A DNA stretch of 53,155 nucleotides from JAJFFW01 sp038531315. Lineage in GTDB: Bacteria > Pseudomonadota > Alphaproteobacteria > Caulobacterales > Parvularculaceae. This document shows, one piece after another, positions 8,160-17,042 of the stretch. The notes below the pieces were generated by a model. It made no database searches. It was not told where the DNA came from and worked only from the letters and a program-made list of their open reading frames with translations. Each line of letters begins with the position of its first letter. Positions within the stretch are counted from its first letter, which is position 1. The position numbers and the translations under genes were made by a program. The DNA lies in NCBI GenBank assembly GCA_038531315.1, contig JBCBBT010000021.1, forward strand, positions 1-53,155, given 5' to 3'.

Positions 8160-9059
8160 TCAACCGGCGCCGCGGTTTTGGCGGGCTGAAAGTTTTGTGA
8201 GGATTGCGGCGGCTGTTTCTTCAACGGATTTTCGCGTTACGTCGATAACCGGCCAGCGATGTTTGGCGAAAAGGCGTTTTGCTTTCAGGACTTCGGCGCG
8301 TATCGCCTCGAGGTCGGAATAACTTTGCGCATCGGCGGCGGCGTTGAGTTCGCCGAGGCGGCTTTTGCGGATTTGGGCCAGTCTTTCCGGGCTGGCGACA
8401 AGCCCGATGATCAGGGGTTTGCGCAAGGAAAACAGCGAGGCCGGCAATTCCGATGTCGGCACCATGGGAATATTCGCGGCTTTGACGCCCCGATTTGCGA
8501 GATACATGCATGTCGGCGTTTTGGAGGTTCGGCTGACGCCGACAAGAACAACATCGGCGGGCTCCAGATCCCACGTCATTTGCCCGTCGTCATGGGACAA
8601 GGTGTAATCGAGCGCCGCAATCCGCTTGAAGTAGTCTTCATCAAGCGTGTGCTGGGCCCCGGTGCGCAATGTTTGCTCAAGGCCCAGATATGTCGCAAAT
8701 GCATCGAGCAACGGATCGAGGACCGACACGGCCGGTGTCTGGAGTTCTGAACACCGCGCTTCGAGCTGACGGCGCAGTTCAGGATTGATGATCGTGTAGA
8801 GGACGAGGCCGGGCGCGGCCTCAATGTCGATCAATACGCGGTCGAGCTGCGATTTAGAACGCACCAGCGCGTAGATATGTTCGAGCGGTTTTGCAGCGGC
8901 GAATTGCGCCGTTGTGGCTTTCAAAACCGTGCTCAGGGTTTCACCGGTTGAATCCGAGACCAGATGGACATGGAAGAAACTTGCAAGGGGCGGCGCGCGA
9001 TCCGCCTTCAGCGGCGCCGCGTCTTCCTTCGAAGATGCCTTTGACGGGATTACGCTCAC
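8160..9059 (-). CDS. ppsR: Pyruvate, phosphate dikinase / PEP synthase regulatory protein
   Basis: A 299-residue DUF299 protein, a bifunctional kinase and phosphorylase that switches PEP synthase or pyruvate phosphate dikinase off and on. It starts its core with FFHVHLVSDSTGETL (residues 28-42) and has the P-loop GVSRTSKTPT at 174-183. The first 26 residues are a variable tail. The start is a GTG. This is the RP001-type gene that flanks the origin opposite hemE in Caulobacter and Rickettsia, and it occupies that position here. Confidence 0.93.
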   Translation of the reverse strand: MSVIPSKASSKEDAAPLKADRAPPLASFFHVHLVSDSTGETLSTVLKATTAQFAAAKPLEHIYALVRSKSQLDRVLIDIEAAPGLVLYTIINPELRRQLEARCSELQTPAVSVLDPLLDAFATYLGLEQTLRTGAQHTLDEDYFKRIAALDYTLSHDDGQMTWDLEPADVVLVGVSRTSKTPTCMYLANRGVKAANIPMVPTSELPASLFSLRKPLIIGLVASPERLAQIRKSRLGELNAAADAQSYSDLEAIRAEVLKAKRLFAKHRWPVIDVTRKSVEETAAAILTKLSARQNRGAG

Positions 9060-9511
9060 GCGGGGGCGGCCTTCATCGCTTTGCGCGGGCCGCGTAAAGC
9101 GCCGGCGCGTTTTTCAACAGGATCTGTGTATTTTTGTGCATAACCCATGGCGTCGCGCTTAGAAACTCTCGGGCGCTGACTGCTTTTCCGGTTTCTCCGG
9201 CGCCGGGCGCCAACCATCTTCCGCACGGGAAAGGCGGGGATGTTTTTCCGTGGGCAATGCAGCCATACCGTTCCGGTTTTTGGTTATCCCCGAAGTTTTG
9301 CGCATCATTCACGCCTGATATTCAATGAGATGGTGACATTCCCCCACAATCCAGCCAAATGGTTTTCCAAGAGGAAAATCGAGGGATAATCAGGCGGCAG
9401 GCTGGGATGGTTTTGGGGAAACAAAAGACCGGTATGACTTATCCCCGCCATTCAGCCCTACTGTCTTCTTAACCCTTTATTAAGATATATAAAGAAAGAG
9501 TTAACGCGCCC
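9060..9511. other. oriC: Predicted chromosomal replication origin (oriC)
   Basis: A 452-base gene-free interval between the divergent ppsR and hemE genes, the published location of oriC in Caulobacter crescentus and Rickettsia. It holds one match to the general DnaA box TTWTNCACA on the minus strand (9135-9143, TTATGCACA). Three TTATCCC-core boxes follow: 9284-9292 (+), 9381-9389 (-) and 9439-9447 (+). A TCCCCA element, like Caulobacter weak DnaA boxes, lies at 9414-9419 (-). An AT-rich stretch (about 9465-9505) before hemE could be the unwinding element. Genes on both sides are transcribed outward. No dnaA is in the window. Confidence 0.8.
9469..9505 (+). promoter_or_regulatory. CtrA box in the origin / hemE promoter
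   Basis: TTAACCCTTTATTAA (9469-9483) is a perfect TTAA-N7-TTAA CtrA box inside the AT-rich part of the predicted origin, and another TTAAC half-site occurs at 9501-9505 just before hemE. In Caulobacter, CtrA bound to such boxes silences the origin and affects the overlapping hemE promoter. The same logic is inferred here. Confidence 0.65.
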
Positions 9512-10573
9512 ATGGCAGAGACCTCCACCAGTCGACGAGATCAGTCCTTGTATCTGAGGACGCTTGCCGGTGAGCAAACCGTCATACCGCCAATCTGGTT
9601 TATGCGTCAGGCGGGCCGGTATCTGCCGGAGTACAGAGCGACGCGCGCCGAAGCGGGCTCTTTTCTGGACCTTTGTTATAATTCCGATCTCGCAAGCGAA
9701 GTCACCCTGCAACCGATCCGGCGTTATGACCTCGATGCGGCGATATTGTTCGCCGACATCCTGCTCATCCCGCATGCGCTCGGTCAGAATGTCTGGTTTG
9801 AGGCCGGCGAAGGCCCGCGGCTTGACCCGGTTATAACCCCTGAGAATATTAATTCGTTTCGAAAAGAAAACGTTACCGACTTTCTCAAACCAGTGTTCGA
9901 GACAGTCGCCAAGACGCGCGCCGGGCTGGCCCCTGAAAAAGCGCTCATAGGTTTCGCCGGTGCGCCGTGGACCGTTGCCACATACATGCTGGCGGGCGGG
10001 TCGCAAAAGGACCCATCGGTGTTGCGCAAACTGTTTTACGAAAATCCCGCCTTCATTCGCGATCTTATCGATTTGCTGACAGAGCGGACCATTGACTATC
10101 TGATTGCGCAGATCGACGCCGGCGCCGATGCTGTTCAGTTGTTCGACACCTGGGCGAGCGGGCTGCCGTGGCCGGTGCTCGACGCCGCCTCGGTAGGGCC
10201 GCTTTCGCGCATCGCCGCGGCGATCAAGAAAGCCCGTCCGGGCGTGCCGGTTATTCTTTTTCCGAAAGGGGTCGGCGAAAAAGCCAGCGAATATGTTCGC
10301 TTGCCGGACTGCGACGGTTTCGGGATCGACTATGCGATGGATCCCGCCTGGGCGCGCGCCCATTTAAGCGGCCATACGGTGGTGCAGGGCGGCCTTGATC
10401 CGATGCTGACGATCCATGGCGGCCCGGCGATGGAAAAGGGCGCAGAGACCTTCCTGAAGCTCTTCCACGACGTTCCGTACATTTTTAATCTGGGCCACGG
10501 GTTCACGCCGGAGACATCGCCCGAGGCCGTCGGCGAACTCGTGAAATTCATCCGGTCTTGGGGAGGCGCGTAA
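9512..10573 (+). CDS. hemE: Uroporphyrinogen decarboxylase
   Basis: A 353-residue cytoplasmic enzyme that converts uroporphyrinogen III to coproporphyrinogen III in haem synthesis. Family signatures are clear: PPIWFMRQAGRYLPEYR at about residues 26-42 with the conserved Arg residues, YDLDAAILFADILLIPHALG, GFAGAPWTVATYML, and the C-terminal NLGHGFTPETSPEAV. Its start ATG abuts the origin, and its stop is directly followed by the hemJ ATG, so hemE and hemJ are co-transcribed. Confidence 0.96.
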   Translation: MAETSTSRRDQSLYLRTLAGEQTVIPPIWFMRQAGRYLPEYRATRAEAGSFLDLCYNSDLASEVTLQPIRRYDLDAAILFADILLIPHALGQNVWFEAGEGPRLDPVITPENINSFRKENVTDFLKPVFETVAKTRAGLAPEKALIGFAGAPWTVATYMLAGGSQKDPSVLRKLFYENPAFIRDLIDLLTERTIDYLIAQIDAGADAVQLFDTWASGLPWPVLDAASVGPLSRIAAAIKKARPGVPVILFPKGVGEKASEYVRLPDCDGFGIDYAMDPAWARAHLSGHTVVQGGLDPMLTIHGGPAMEKGAETFLKLFHDVPYIFNLGHGFTPETSPEAVGELVKFIRSWGGA

Positions 10574-11020
10574 ATGCAGGCCTTTCTCATTGATAACTAT
10601 CTGATTTTAAAAGCATTTCATATCATTATGGTGATCGCATGGATGGCTGGGATGATGTATTTGCCGCGGCTTTATGTGTATCATCACCAAGCGGCGCCGG
10701 GGAGCGATGCGGCGCAGTTTTTCGTCATGATGGAGCGCCGCCTCCTAAAAGGCATCATGACGCCCTCGATGGTGATCGTCTGGTTGCTGGCGATCTTGAT
10801 GCTGGTTGCTAATCCCGCCATCGCCTCCACCGGATGGTTTCTGGTGAAGCTTGGCTGCGTCATCGGCATTACAGCCATCCACGGGTTTTACGCCGCCGCC
10901 CGCAAGAAATTCGAGGCGGGAGAGACACCGCGCAGCGAGCGTTTCTGGCGAATTTTGAATGAAGGCCCGTTCATCCTGATGATCGTCGCGGTTGTCATGG
11001 CGGTGGTGGAGCCGTTCTAA
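10574..11020 (+). CDS. hemJ: Protoporphyrinogen IX oxidase HemJ
   Basis: A 148-residue inner-membrane protein with four hydrophobic segments. It has the HemJ (UPF0093) hallmarks: FHIIMVIAWMAGMMYLPRLYVYH at the N-terminus with the conserved His, then the ERRLLKGIMTPSM segment, and a C-terminal FWRILNEGPFILMI. It performs the penultimate haem step in bacteria lacking HemG/HemY. It starts immediately after the hemE stop. Confidence 0.92.
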   Translation: MQAFLIDNYLILKAFHIIMVIAWMAGMMYLPRLYVYHHQAAPGSDAAQFFVMMERRLLKGIMTPSMVIVWLLAILMLVANPAIASTGWFLVKLGCVIGITAIHGFYAAARKKFEAGETPRSERFWRILNEGPFILMIVAVVMAVVEPF

Positions 11021-11300
11021 CGAGGCAAGGCGGGCGAGACGAGGCGGGCGATGCGCAACGCATTGCCTGACGGCGCTGTTTTGTTCCGTTGTCGGCCCGT
11101 TCCGCGGCGCCGTGGCTCTGACCCGCATCCAGGCCATTGACGCCGCGCGTTTCAGGGCTATATGAGCAAAGAACTCACCTTTTCAGCGCCGCACGAATGC
11201 GCCGCTCCGCTTTGCATCGATAACCGTCCCATACGATCCGCTTCGGACAGCGGTCGCCCTGTGTCGTGCAGGGGCCTCAAAATTATTTAAGGAAAATACC
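11021..11300 (+). promoter_or_regulatory. Long leader of rho
   Basis: A 280-base gene-free region between hemJ and rho. No open frame here looks real. Long untranslated leaders upstream of rho are common and carry autogenous attenuation in enterobacteria. No hairpin with a T-tract was seen, so Rho-dependent control is only a possibility. AAGGAAAATACC just before the ATG supplies a ribosome binding site. Confidence 0.3.
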
Positions 11301-12581
11301 ATGTTGCCGTCGAAAATGTCGCTTGAAGAATTGAAGGCGAAATCGCCATCGGAACTCGTGACTTTCGCCGAGAGCCTTGACGTTGAGAACGCCTCGGCGA
11401 TGCGCAAACAGGACATCATGTTCGCGATTCTCAAGGAACTCGCCGATCACGATGTCGAAATTTCCGGCGGCGGCGTGCTTGAAATTCTTCCCGACGGGTT
11501 TGGATTTTTGCGCTCGCCGGAAGCGAATTATCTTCCGGGTCCCGATGATATCTATGTATCGCCTTCGCAAATCCGGCGATTTGTTCTGAAAACCGGCGAC
11601 ACAGTAATTGGCGAGATCAGAAGTCCAAAAGATGGCGAGCGGTATTTTGCGCTTTTAAAAGTCTCATCGATCAATTTTGAAGACACGGAAAAAGCCCGCC
11701 ATAAAGTTCATTTCGATAATCTGACGCCGCTTTATCCCAATGAACGGCTCAATATGGAGGTCGTTGAGAAAGGCCAGACCAAAGGTAAGGACCTCTCGGC
11801 GCGGGTGATTGACCTCGTGGCGCCTTTGGGCAAAGGGCAACGGGCGTTGATTGTGGCGCCGCCGCGCACCGGTAAAACCGTCATCCTACAGAATATCGCT
11901 CACTCGATCGCTGAAAACCATCCCGAGTGTTATCTGATCGTTCTGTTGATCGATGAGCGCCCCGAAGAAGTGACCGATATGCAGCGTTCGGTGAAGGGCG
12001 AAGTTGTGTCATCGACCTTCGATGAGCCGGCGACGCGTCACGTTGCGGTCGCTGAAATGGTTATTGAAAAGGCCAAGCGCCTTACTGAACATGGGCGCGA
12101 TGTTGTCATTCTGCTAGATTCCATCACGCGCCTCGGACGGGCCTACAACACGGTCGTGCCGTCTTCAGGCAAGGTCTTGACCGGCGGTGTTGACGCCAAC
12201 GCGCTGCAACGGCCAAAGCGGTTCTTCGGCGCTGCGCGTAACATCGAAGAGGGCGGTTCTTTGACCATTATCGCCACCGCGCTTATCGAGACCGGCTCGA
12301 AAATGGACGAGGTTATCTTCGAGGAATTCAAAGGCACCGGCAACTCGGAAATTGTCCTTGATCGGAAGGTCGCTGACAAACGCACATATCCGGCGATCGA
12401 CATTGCAAAATCCGGCACCCGGAAGGAAGATCTTCTGGTGGAGAAGGGCGACCTTCAGAAGGTCTATGTGTTGCGGCGTATCCTCTCGCCGATGGGCACG
12501 ACGGATGCGATCGAATTCCTCCTCGACAAGCTGCGCCAGACGCCCTCTAACGAAGGCTTCTTTGACTCTATGAACACCTAG
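11301..12581 (+). CDS. rho: Transcription termination factor Rho
   Basis: A 426-residue hexameric RNA helicase. It has the Rho N-terminal domain (MSLEELKAKSPSELVTFAES), the cold-shock-like RNA-binding domain (LEILPDGFGFLRSPEANYLPG), the Walker A loop APPRTGKT, the Walker B VVILLDSITRLGRAYN with the R-loop and the Q-loop segment KVLTGGVDANAL, and the C-terminal RRILSPMGTTDAIEFLL. Length is typical for Alphaproteobacteria. The position downstream of hemE-hemJ is conserved near alphaproteobacterial origins. Confidence 0.97.
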   Translation: MLPSKMSLEELKAKSPSELVTFAESLDVENASAMRKQDIMFAILKELADHDVEISGGGVLEILPDGFGFLRSPEANYLPGPDDIYVSPSQIRRFVLKTGDTVIGEIRSPKDGERYFALLKVSSINFEDTEKARHKVHFDNLTPLYPNERLNMEVVEKGQTKGKDLSARVIDLVAPLGKGQRALIVAPPRTGKTVILQNIAHSIAENHPECYLIVLLIDERPEEVTDMQRSVKGEVVSSTFDEPATRHVAVAEMVIEKAKRLTEHGRDVVILLDSITRLGRAYNTVVPSSGKVLTGGVDANALQRPKRFFGAARNIEEGGSLTIIATALIETGSKMDEVIFEEFKGTGNSEIVLDRKVADKRTYPAIDIAKSGTRKEDLLVEKGDLQKVYVLRRILSPMGTTDAIEFLLDKLRQTPSNEGFFDSMNT

Positions 12582-12626
12582 GCGTCGCCGCGGCGTCGAC
12601 CGGCCAAGCCAACAAGGATGGACGCT

Positions 12627-13244
12627 ATGGCGTTGAAACTGATACACTTTCCGAACACACGGTCGCTTCGTGTCGTCTGGGCGATTGAGGAATTGGGTCT
12701 CGATGCGGAAATCGACACCCGCGTCTTCGACCGGCCGTCGCTGAAAGAGCCGGAATATCTGGCGCTGAACCCGCTCGGTAAAACGCCGGTCTTTTTCGAC
12801 GGCGACAAGCGTCTGATAGAATCGACCGCCATCATCCAGTATCTGGCCGATGTCTATGGCGGGGGCGCCCTGTCGCGCAAACCCGGCGACGATGACTATG
12901 GCGAATTCCTGCAGTGGCTTCATTTCGGCGAGGCGGGCATGGGCGGATACGTCAATATGTTGATCGCTCAGACGGCGTTGTTGCCGGAAGACCAGCGCAT
13001 TCCTTCAATGAAAGTCTGGGCCGAAAAAGAAACCGCCAATTGTCTGGCGTTTCTTGAAGGCGCCCTTCAAGACAGAGAGTATTTGTTGGGCGCATTTTCG
13101 CTTGCCGATATTTCCGTCGCCTATCTTTTGTTTCTGATCAAGATTACCCGCAATGGCGGTCTTTTCGGCGATGGCGTGCGCGCCTATTTCAAGCGGATAA
13201 CAGACCGGGAAGGCTGGCAAAAGGCGATGGCCTATCAGCCCTGA
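12627..13244 (+). CDS. Glutathione S-transferase family protein
   Basis: A 205-residue protein with the thioredoxin-like GST N-terminal domain (LIHFPNTRSLRVVWAIEELG, then NPLGKTPVFFDGDKRLIESTAIIQYLAD) and a helical C-terminal domain (LGAFSLADISVAYLLF). Ser/Asn in PNTRS replaces the classical Tyr, as in beta- and theta-like bacterial GSTs. The start at 12627 is preferred over 12618 because AAGGA lies eight bases before it. The substrate is unknown. Confidence 0.85.
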   Translation: MALKLIHFPNTRSLRVVWAIEELGLDAEIDTRVFDRPSLKEPEYLALNPLGKTPVFFDGDKRLIESTAIIQYLADVYGGGALSRKPGDDDYGEFLQWLHFGEAGMGGYVNMLIAQTALLPEDQRIPSMKVWAEKETANCLAFLEGALQDREYLLGAFSLADISVAYLLFLIKITRNGGLFGDGVRAYFKRITDREGWQKAMAYQP

Positions 13245-13421
13245 CGGACGCGCAAAATCCCGGCGACGCCAGGGCTGAAGGATTTGGCGTTTGGCTGGCC
13301 GGCTCTCGGCGGCGTTGGCGGGATTTGACGGCGCGCGCTCTGGTCTTTGCGCCGCCCGCCTGCGTATCGTTTCCGAAATACCGGGCGCTTTTGGGTCCGG
13401 GAACCATGGGGCCCGTCGCCA

Positions 13422-14816
13422 GTGTTGCAAACGCCGAAGCCAGCCGCGTCGCCCTCCGCTCCGCCGTCCTCGGGTGAGGGCGCTGCTCAACAACAGGCAA
13501 AATTCCTTGAAGGCGACTTGATGCGCCATGTCCTCGTGATGGCGCTCAGCGCCAGCGCGGGCCTTTTGTCGATGTTTGTCGTCGATTTCGTCGACCTTTA
13601 TTTCATCTCCCTTTTAGGGAACGCCGCTTACACGGCGGCGGTGGGTTTCGCCGGCACGTTGATATTCTTCAATATGTCGGTCGGCATCGGCCTGATGATC
13701 GCAATGTCCGCACTAACGGCGCGCCGCCTCGGGCGCGGCGACGCAGAGGGTGCGCGCGCCATCGCGACCAATATCTTCGCCGCGAGTATCGTGGTTGGAG
13801 GTGTTCTGGGTACGGTCTTTTTCATTTTTGCGCCGCAGTTGCTTGATCTTATCGGCGCCAGCGGCGAGGCGCGCGAACGGGGCGCGAACTATATCAGGAT
13901 TGTCGCGCTTTCCGTGCCGGTGATGACCGCGGGCATGGCGTCATCGGGCCTTTTGCGCGGCCATGGCGATGCGCGCCGTGCGATGAATGCAACCCTCGCG
14001 GCCGGTCTTGTTAATGCGGTTCTCGATCCGATATTCATCTTTGCCCTGAATTTCAGCGTGGAGGGCGCGGCGATGGCCTCGGTGTGTGCGCGCATCGCGA
14101 TGGCGGCGACGGCGATCTATCCGGTCCTGAAGCATTATGGCGGCTTTGCAGCGTTTGAAAAACCGAAGTTTTTCAGCGACTTGCCGGTGATTTTCGGCAT
14201 CGCGGGGCCGGCTGTCCTGACCAATGTCGCAACGCCTGTCGGCGGGGTTATCGTGATGCGCTACATCGCCGAACATGGCGACGCCGCCGTTGCGGGCTTT
14301 GCCGTAATTGGCCGGCTCACCCCGCTCGCCTTTTGCGTCATTTTTGCGTTGTCCGGCGCTGTCGGCCCTATCATCGGTCAAAATTTCGGCGCCGGCCAGC
14401 TTGCGCGCGTGCGCGCAACGCTCACTAAGGCGCTGCAGTTCGCGGCGATCTACACAGGTATTGTCTGGATCGCGCTTGCGCTCGGCGCGGGGCCGATTAT
14501 CGCCGGCTTCGGGCTGAGCGACGCCGGCGCTGAAATTGTCCGAACCTTTGCGTATTTTGCGGCGCCGCTTTTTTACTTTAACGGCATGCTCTTTATCGCC
14601 AACGCCGCTTTCAATAATCTCGACCGGCCGACATGGTCGACGGGATTTAACTGGGCGAAAAACACCATTGGCGTCTTGCCGTTTGTCGCCGTCGGCGCCG
14701 CGATGGCCGGCGGGCCGGGCGTTGTCATGGGGCAGGCTGTCGGCGGGATTATCTTCGCGCTCGCCGCCGTTTTTCTGGCGTATCGCCTGTCGGCGCGGCC
14801 GGGCACGGCCGGATAA
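13422..14816 (+). CDS. MATE-family efflux transporter
   Basis: An integral membrane protein with about twelve transmembrane segments in two pseudo-repeats, characteristic of MatE multidrug/Na+ antiporters. The core begins at KFLEGDLMRHVLVMALSASA; both halves contain the FADLYFIS-like first helix and Pro/Gly-rich seventh helix. The start is uncertain: the frame is open from a TTG at 13347, a GTG at 13422 gives a tail of normal length, and an ATG at 13521 has a purine-rich site before it but would trim the conserved EGDLMRH. The substrate is unknown. Confidence 0.85.
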   Translation: MLQTPKPAASPSAPPSSGEGAAQQQAKFLEGDLMRHVLVMALSASAGLLSMFVVDFVDLYFISLLGNAAYTAAVGFAGTLIFFNMSVGIGLMIAMSALTARRLGRGDAEGARAIATNIFAASIVVGGVLGTVFFIFAPQLLDLIGASGEARERGANYIRIVALSVPVMTAGMASSGLLRGHGDARRAMNATLAAGLVNAVLDPIFIFALNFSVEGAAMASVCARIAMAATAIYPVLKHYGGFAAFEKPKFFSDLPVIFGIAGPAVLTNVATPVGGVIVMRYIAEHGDAAVAGFAVIGRLTPLAFCVIFALSGAVGPIIGQNFGAGQLARVRATLTKALQFAAIYTGIVWIALALGAGPIIAGFGLSDAGAEIVRTFAYFAAPLFYFNGMLFIANAAFNNLDRPTWSTGFNWAKNTIGVLPFVAVGAAMAGGPGVVMGQAVGGIIFALAAVFLAYRLSARPGTAG

Positions 14817-14844
14817 CGATTAATCGAGAGAAAGGTTGCCGCGC

Positions 14845-15567
14845 CTAAGGGCAATATGCGGCGCCGACCATGGCCTGCGTTTTACGATCCTGGATCAGGA
14901 GCGCGCAGCCGGAACCGCTTTTGGGGGCGGCGGCGAAAATCGCACCGTTACGGATATCGCTGCGGCGCAGTTGGTTCGCGGTCTGAACAATATGGGCTTC
15001 TTCAAGGGTCAGTCCCTTGTTTTCACCGCCGCCGACGCGTGTTGTTGCAGACTTGGAAAACGTCACCAGCCAGAGTGTTTTGCCGTCGGCGTCAGGCGGT
15101 AGGTCGAACCGGACCTCATCGCCGGCGCGTGAGGCCTTGACGGCTTTGAGCTTATCTTTGCCGTTATCGAGCAGGCGCGCGACGTCGGCGCGGCGCGAGC
15201 CGACGGTTTCAGAGGCGCCGTTGATCACGATTTGCGGGGTGTAAACGCTGGCGCGGCCGCGCAGCGCCATATTGTAAGCGCGCTGTCGCTCGGTGTTTTC
15301 TTCGCTCGAAAAGGGGTCCATCCATTTGCCGGCGGCGCCGTGGTAAAGATTGTTCCAGTAATCGACATGCCATTCCAGCGCGACAACACCGTCGCGGGCG
15401 GCGATTTCACGGAAGTAAGCTTCCGCCGCCGGACAGGATGAACAGCTTTGCGACGTGAAAAGTTCCGCCACGACCGGCGCCTTTGCTGGCATGGCGTCCG
15501 GCATCGGCGCTTTGTCGGCCTGCCACACCGGGGCCATCAGGGCTATGAGAGAGTAAAAGACGGACAA
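14845..15567 (-). CDS. DUF1223 thioredoxin-like exported protein
   Basis: About 240 residues, with an N-terminal hydrophobic signal and then the DUF1223 core: VAELFTSQSCSSCPAAE with a CxxC motif, LEWHVDYWNNLYH, and RASVYTPQIVINGASETVGS. The fold is thioredoxin-like, but the family's reaction is unknown. A TTG at 15567 with GGAG eight bases upstream gives a clean signal peptide; a longer TTG start at 15600 adds an unusual Cys-rich tail. First gene of none: it is separated from its leftward neighbours by about 120 bases. Confidence 0.8.
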   Translation of the reverse strand: MSVFYSLIALMAPVWQADKAPMPDAMPAKAPVVAELFTSQSCSSCPAAEAYFREIAARDGVVALEWHVDYWNNLYHGAAGKWMDPFSSEENTERQRAYNMALRGRASVYTPQIVINGASETVGSRRADVARLLDNGKDKLKAVKASRAGDEVRFDLPPDADGKTLWLVTFSKSATTRVGGGENKGLTLEEAHIVQTANQLRRSDIRNGAIFAAAPKSGSGCALLIQDRKTQAMVGAAYCP

Positions 15568-15688
15568 GACGCAACACTCCAAACACCAGGCGCCATGCAA
15601 CGATAGCGCTTCTAATTTTCGCTTTATATGCGGCGCTCTCGCACAATTCGCAAACCAAATTGGTTCACGAGTGCGAGATTACTCAGCT

Positions 15689-16291
15689 TCAGCGTGTAAG
15701 CGCCTGTTCGATCTGGCCGAGGCGCTCTTTGCCGTAAAACATCTCATCGCCCACAAACCACGTCGGCAAGCCGAAAACGCCGCGATCGACCGCCGCTGCG
15801 GTAAGCTCGGCCAAGCGGGCTTTGATTTCCGGGGCCGCGGCGCGCGCGATCAGCGCCTCAGCGTCGAGACCGGCGGCGGTCAGCGTCTCGGCGAGGACCT
15901 CCCGCTTGCCGATATCGGCCCCGTCCTCCCACAGCGCTGTGGCGACGGCGCGCCGATAAGGGGCGCCGACGCCTTCTTCGTTCGCTGCAATCATGGTGCG
16001 CATCATGGTCAGCGTGTTGACCGGAAAATTGGGGTTCATCCGGAATGCTTTGAGGTCATGGGCCTCGATAAAGCGCCGCACCTCAAGCATTTCGTAATCG
16101 ACTTTGCCCTTGACGCCCGCAAACGCAATCATCGGGGCCTGATTTCCCGTGGCTTTGAAAATGCCGCCGAGAAGGCAGGGGATATAGTCAATTTCAGCGC
16201 CGGCGCGCTCGGCGATCGCGGGTAAAACCTGATCGGCGAGATAAACATTCGGACTGGCGAAATCGTAGTAGCACTCAATTGTTTTGGTCAT
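15689..16291 (-). CDS. 2-hydroxychromene-2-carboxylate isomerase-like (DsbA/GST-kappa)
   Basis: A 200-residue DsbA-like thioredoxin-fold protein of the HCCA isomerase group. The N-terminal ECYYDFASPNVYLADQVLP has Ser/Asn in place of a CxxC pair, as in this glutathione-dependent isomerase family. The C-terminus has the cis-Pro loop GVFGLPTWFVGDEMFYGKERL. The true substrate may not be an aromatic chromene. It lies 7 bases downstream of the SDR gene, so it is probably in the same operon. Confidence 0.85.
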   Translation of the reverse strand: MTKTIECYYDFASPNVYLADQVLPAIAERAGAEIDYIPCLLGGIFKATGNQAPMIAFAGVKGKVDYEMLEVRRFIEAHDLKAFRMNPNFPVNTLTMMRTMIAANEEGVGAPYRRAVATALWEDGADIGKREVLAETLTAAGLDAEALIARAAAPEIKARLAELTAAAVDRGVFGLPTWFVGDEMFYGKERLGQIEQALTR

Positions 16292-16298
16292 GATCAAT

Positions 16299-17042
16299 TC
16301 ACCAGCTTTCTTTCCAGGGACGTAAATCAAGTTCATGGGTCCAGGCGTTGCGCGCCTGTTTCCAGAGCCAGACATAATTCCTGGCGATGTCGTCAGGGTG
16401 CAGAATTTCCTGTCGCGCTACTTTTTCCTCAATGCCGTCGATATGTTCGCGCGCAAAAGCGCCGTCGATGACGCCGTCGACGATCACATGCGCCACATGA
16501 ACGCCTTGCGGACCGAGCTCGCGCGCCATGGACTGAGCGAGCGCGCGCAAGGCGTGTTTGGCGCTCGAAAAGGCGGAAAAATGGGCGCGGCCCCGGACGC
16601 TGGCGGTGGCGCCGGTAAAAAGAATTGTCCCGGTTCCGCGCGGCGTCATGACCCGGGCGGCCTCACGGCCCGTCAGAAAACCGGCAAAAGCCGCCATTTC
16701 CCAGACTTTCCGGTAAACCCGCGCCGTTGTTTCGGTGATCGGGAACCAGACATTGGCGCCGATATTAAAGATCAAAACGTCAAGCGGGCCGATTGCTTCA
16801 ACGTCTTCAAAAAGCTTGATGACAGCGTCCTCATCGCGGGCGTCGACCCCGAAGGCGACGGCGGACCCGCCTTCTTGTTCAATTTCCGCAGCGCGCGCCT
16901 GCAAGGCTTCGAGCCGTCTCGGGCGGCGGGTCATGCATACCGTGAGGCCCTCAGCGGCGAAGGCGCGGGCGAGCGCCAGACCGAGCCCGTCCCCGGCGCC
17001 GACGATCAGCGCTGTCTTGCGATCCGTTCCGGCGCCGTTCAT
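16299..17042 (-). CDS. Short-chain dehydrogenase/reductase with Phe for catalytic Tyr
   Basis: A 247-residue Rossmann protein. The nucleotide motif is ALIVGAGDGLGLALARAF (residues 11-28), the NAG-like segment is FNIGANVWF, and Ser148 is in the expected place (TGATASVRG). The YxxxK motif reads F158-S-S-A-K162, so the general-acid Tyr is missing although the Lys remains. A changed mechanism or lost activity is possible. It overlaps the phosphodiesterase gene by ATGA and is followed by the isomerase gene. Confidence 0.85.
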   Translation of the reverse strand: MNGAGTDRKTALIVGAGDGLGLALARAFAAEGLTVCMTRRPRRLEALQARAAEIEQEGGSAVAFGVDARDEDAVIKLFEDVEAIGPLDVLIFNIGANVWFPITETTARVYRKVWEMAAFAGFLTGREAARVMTPRGTGTILFTGATASVRGRAHFSAFSSAKHALRALAQSMARELGPQGVHVAHVIVDGVIDGAFAREHIDGIEEKVARQEILHPDDIARNYVWLWKQARNAWTHELDLRPWKESW

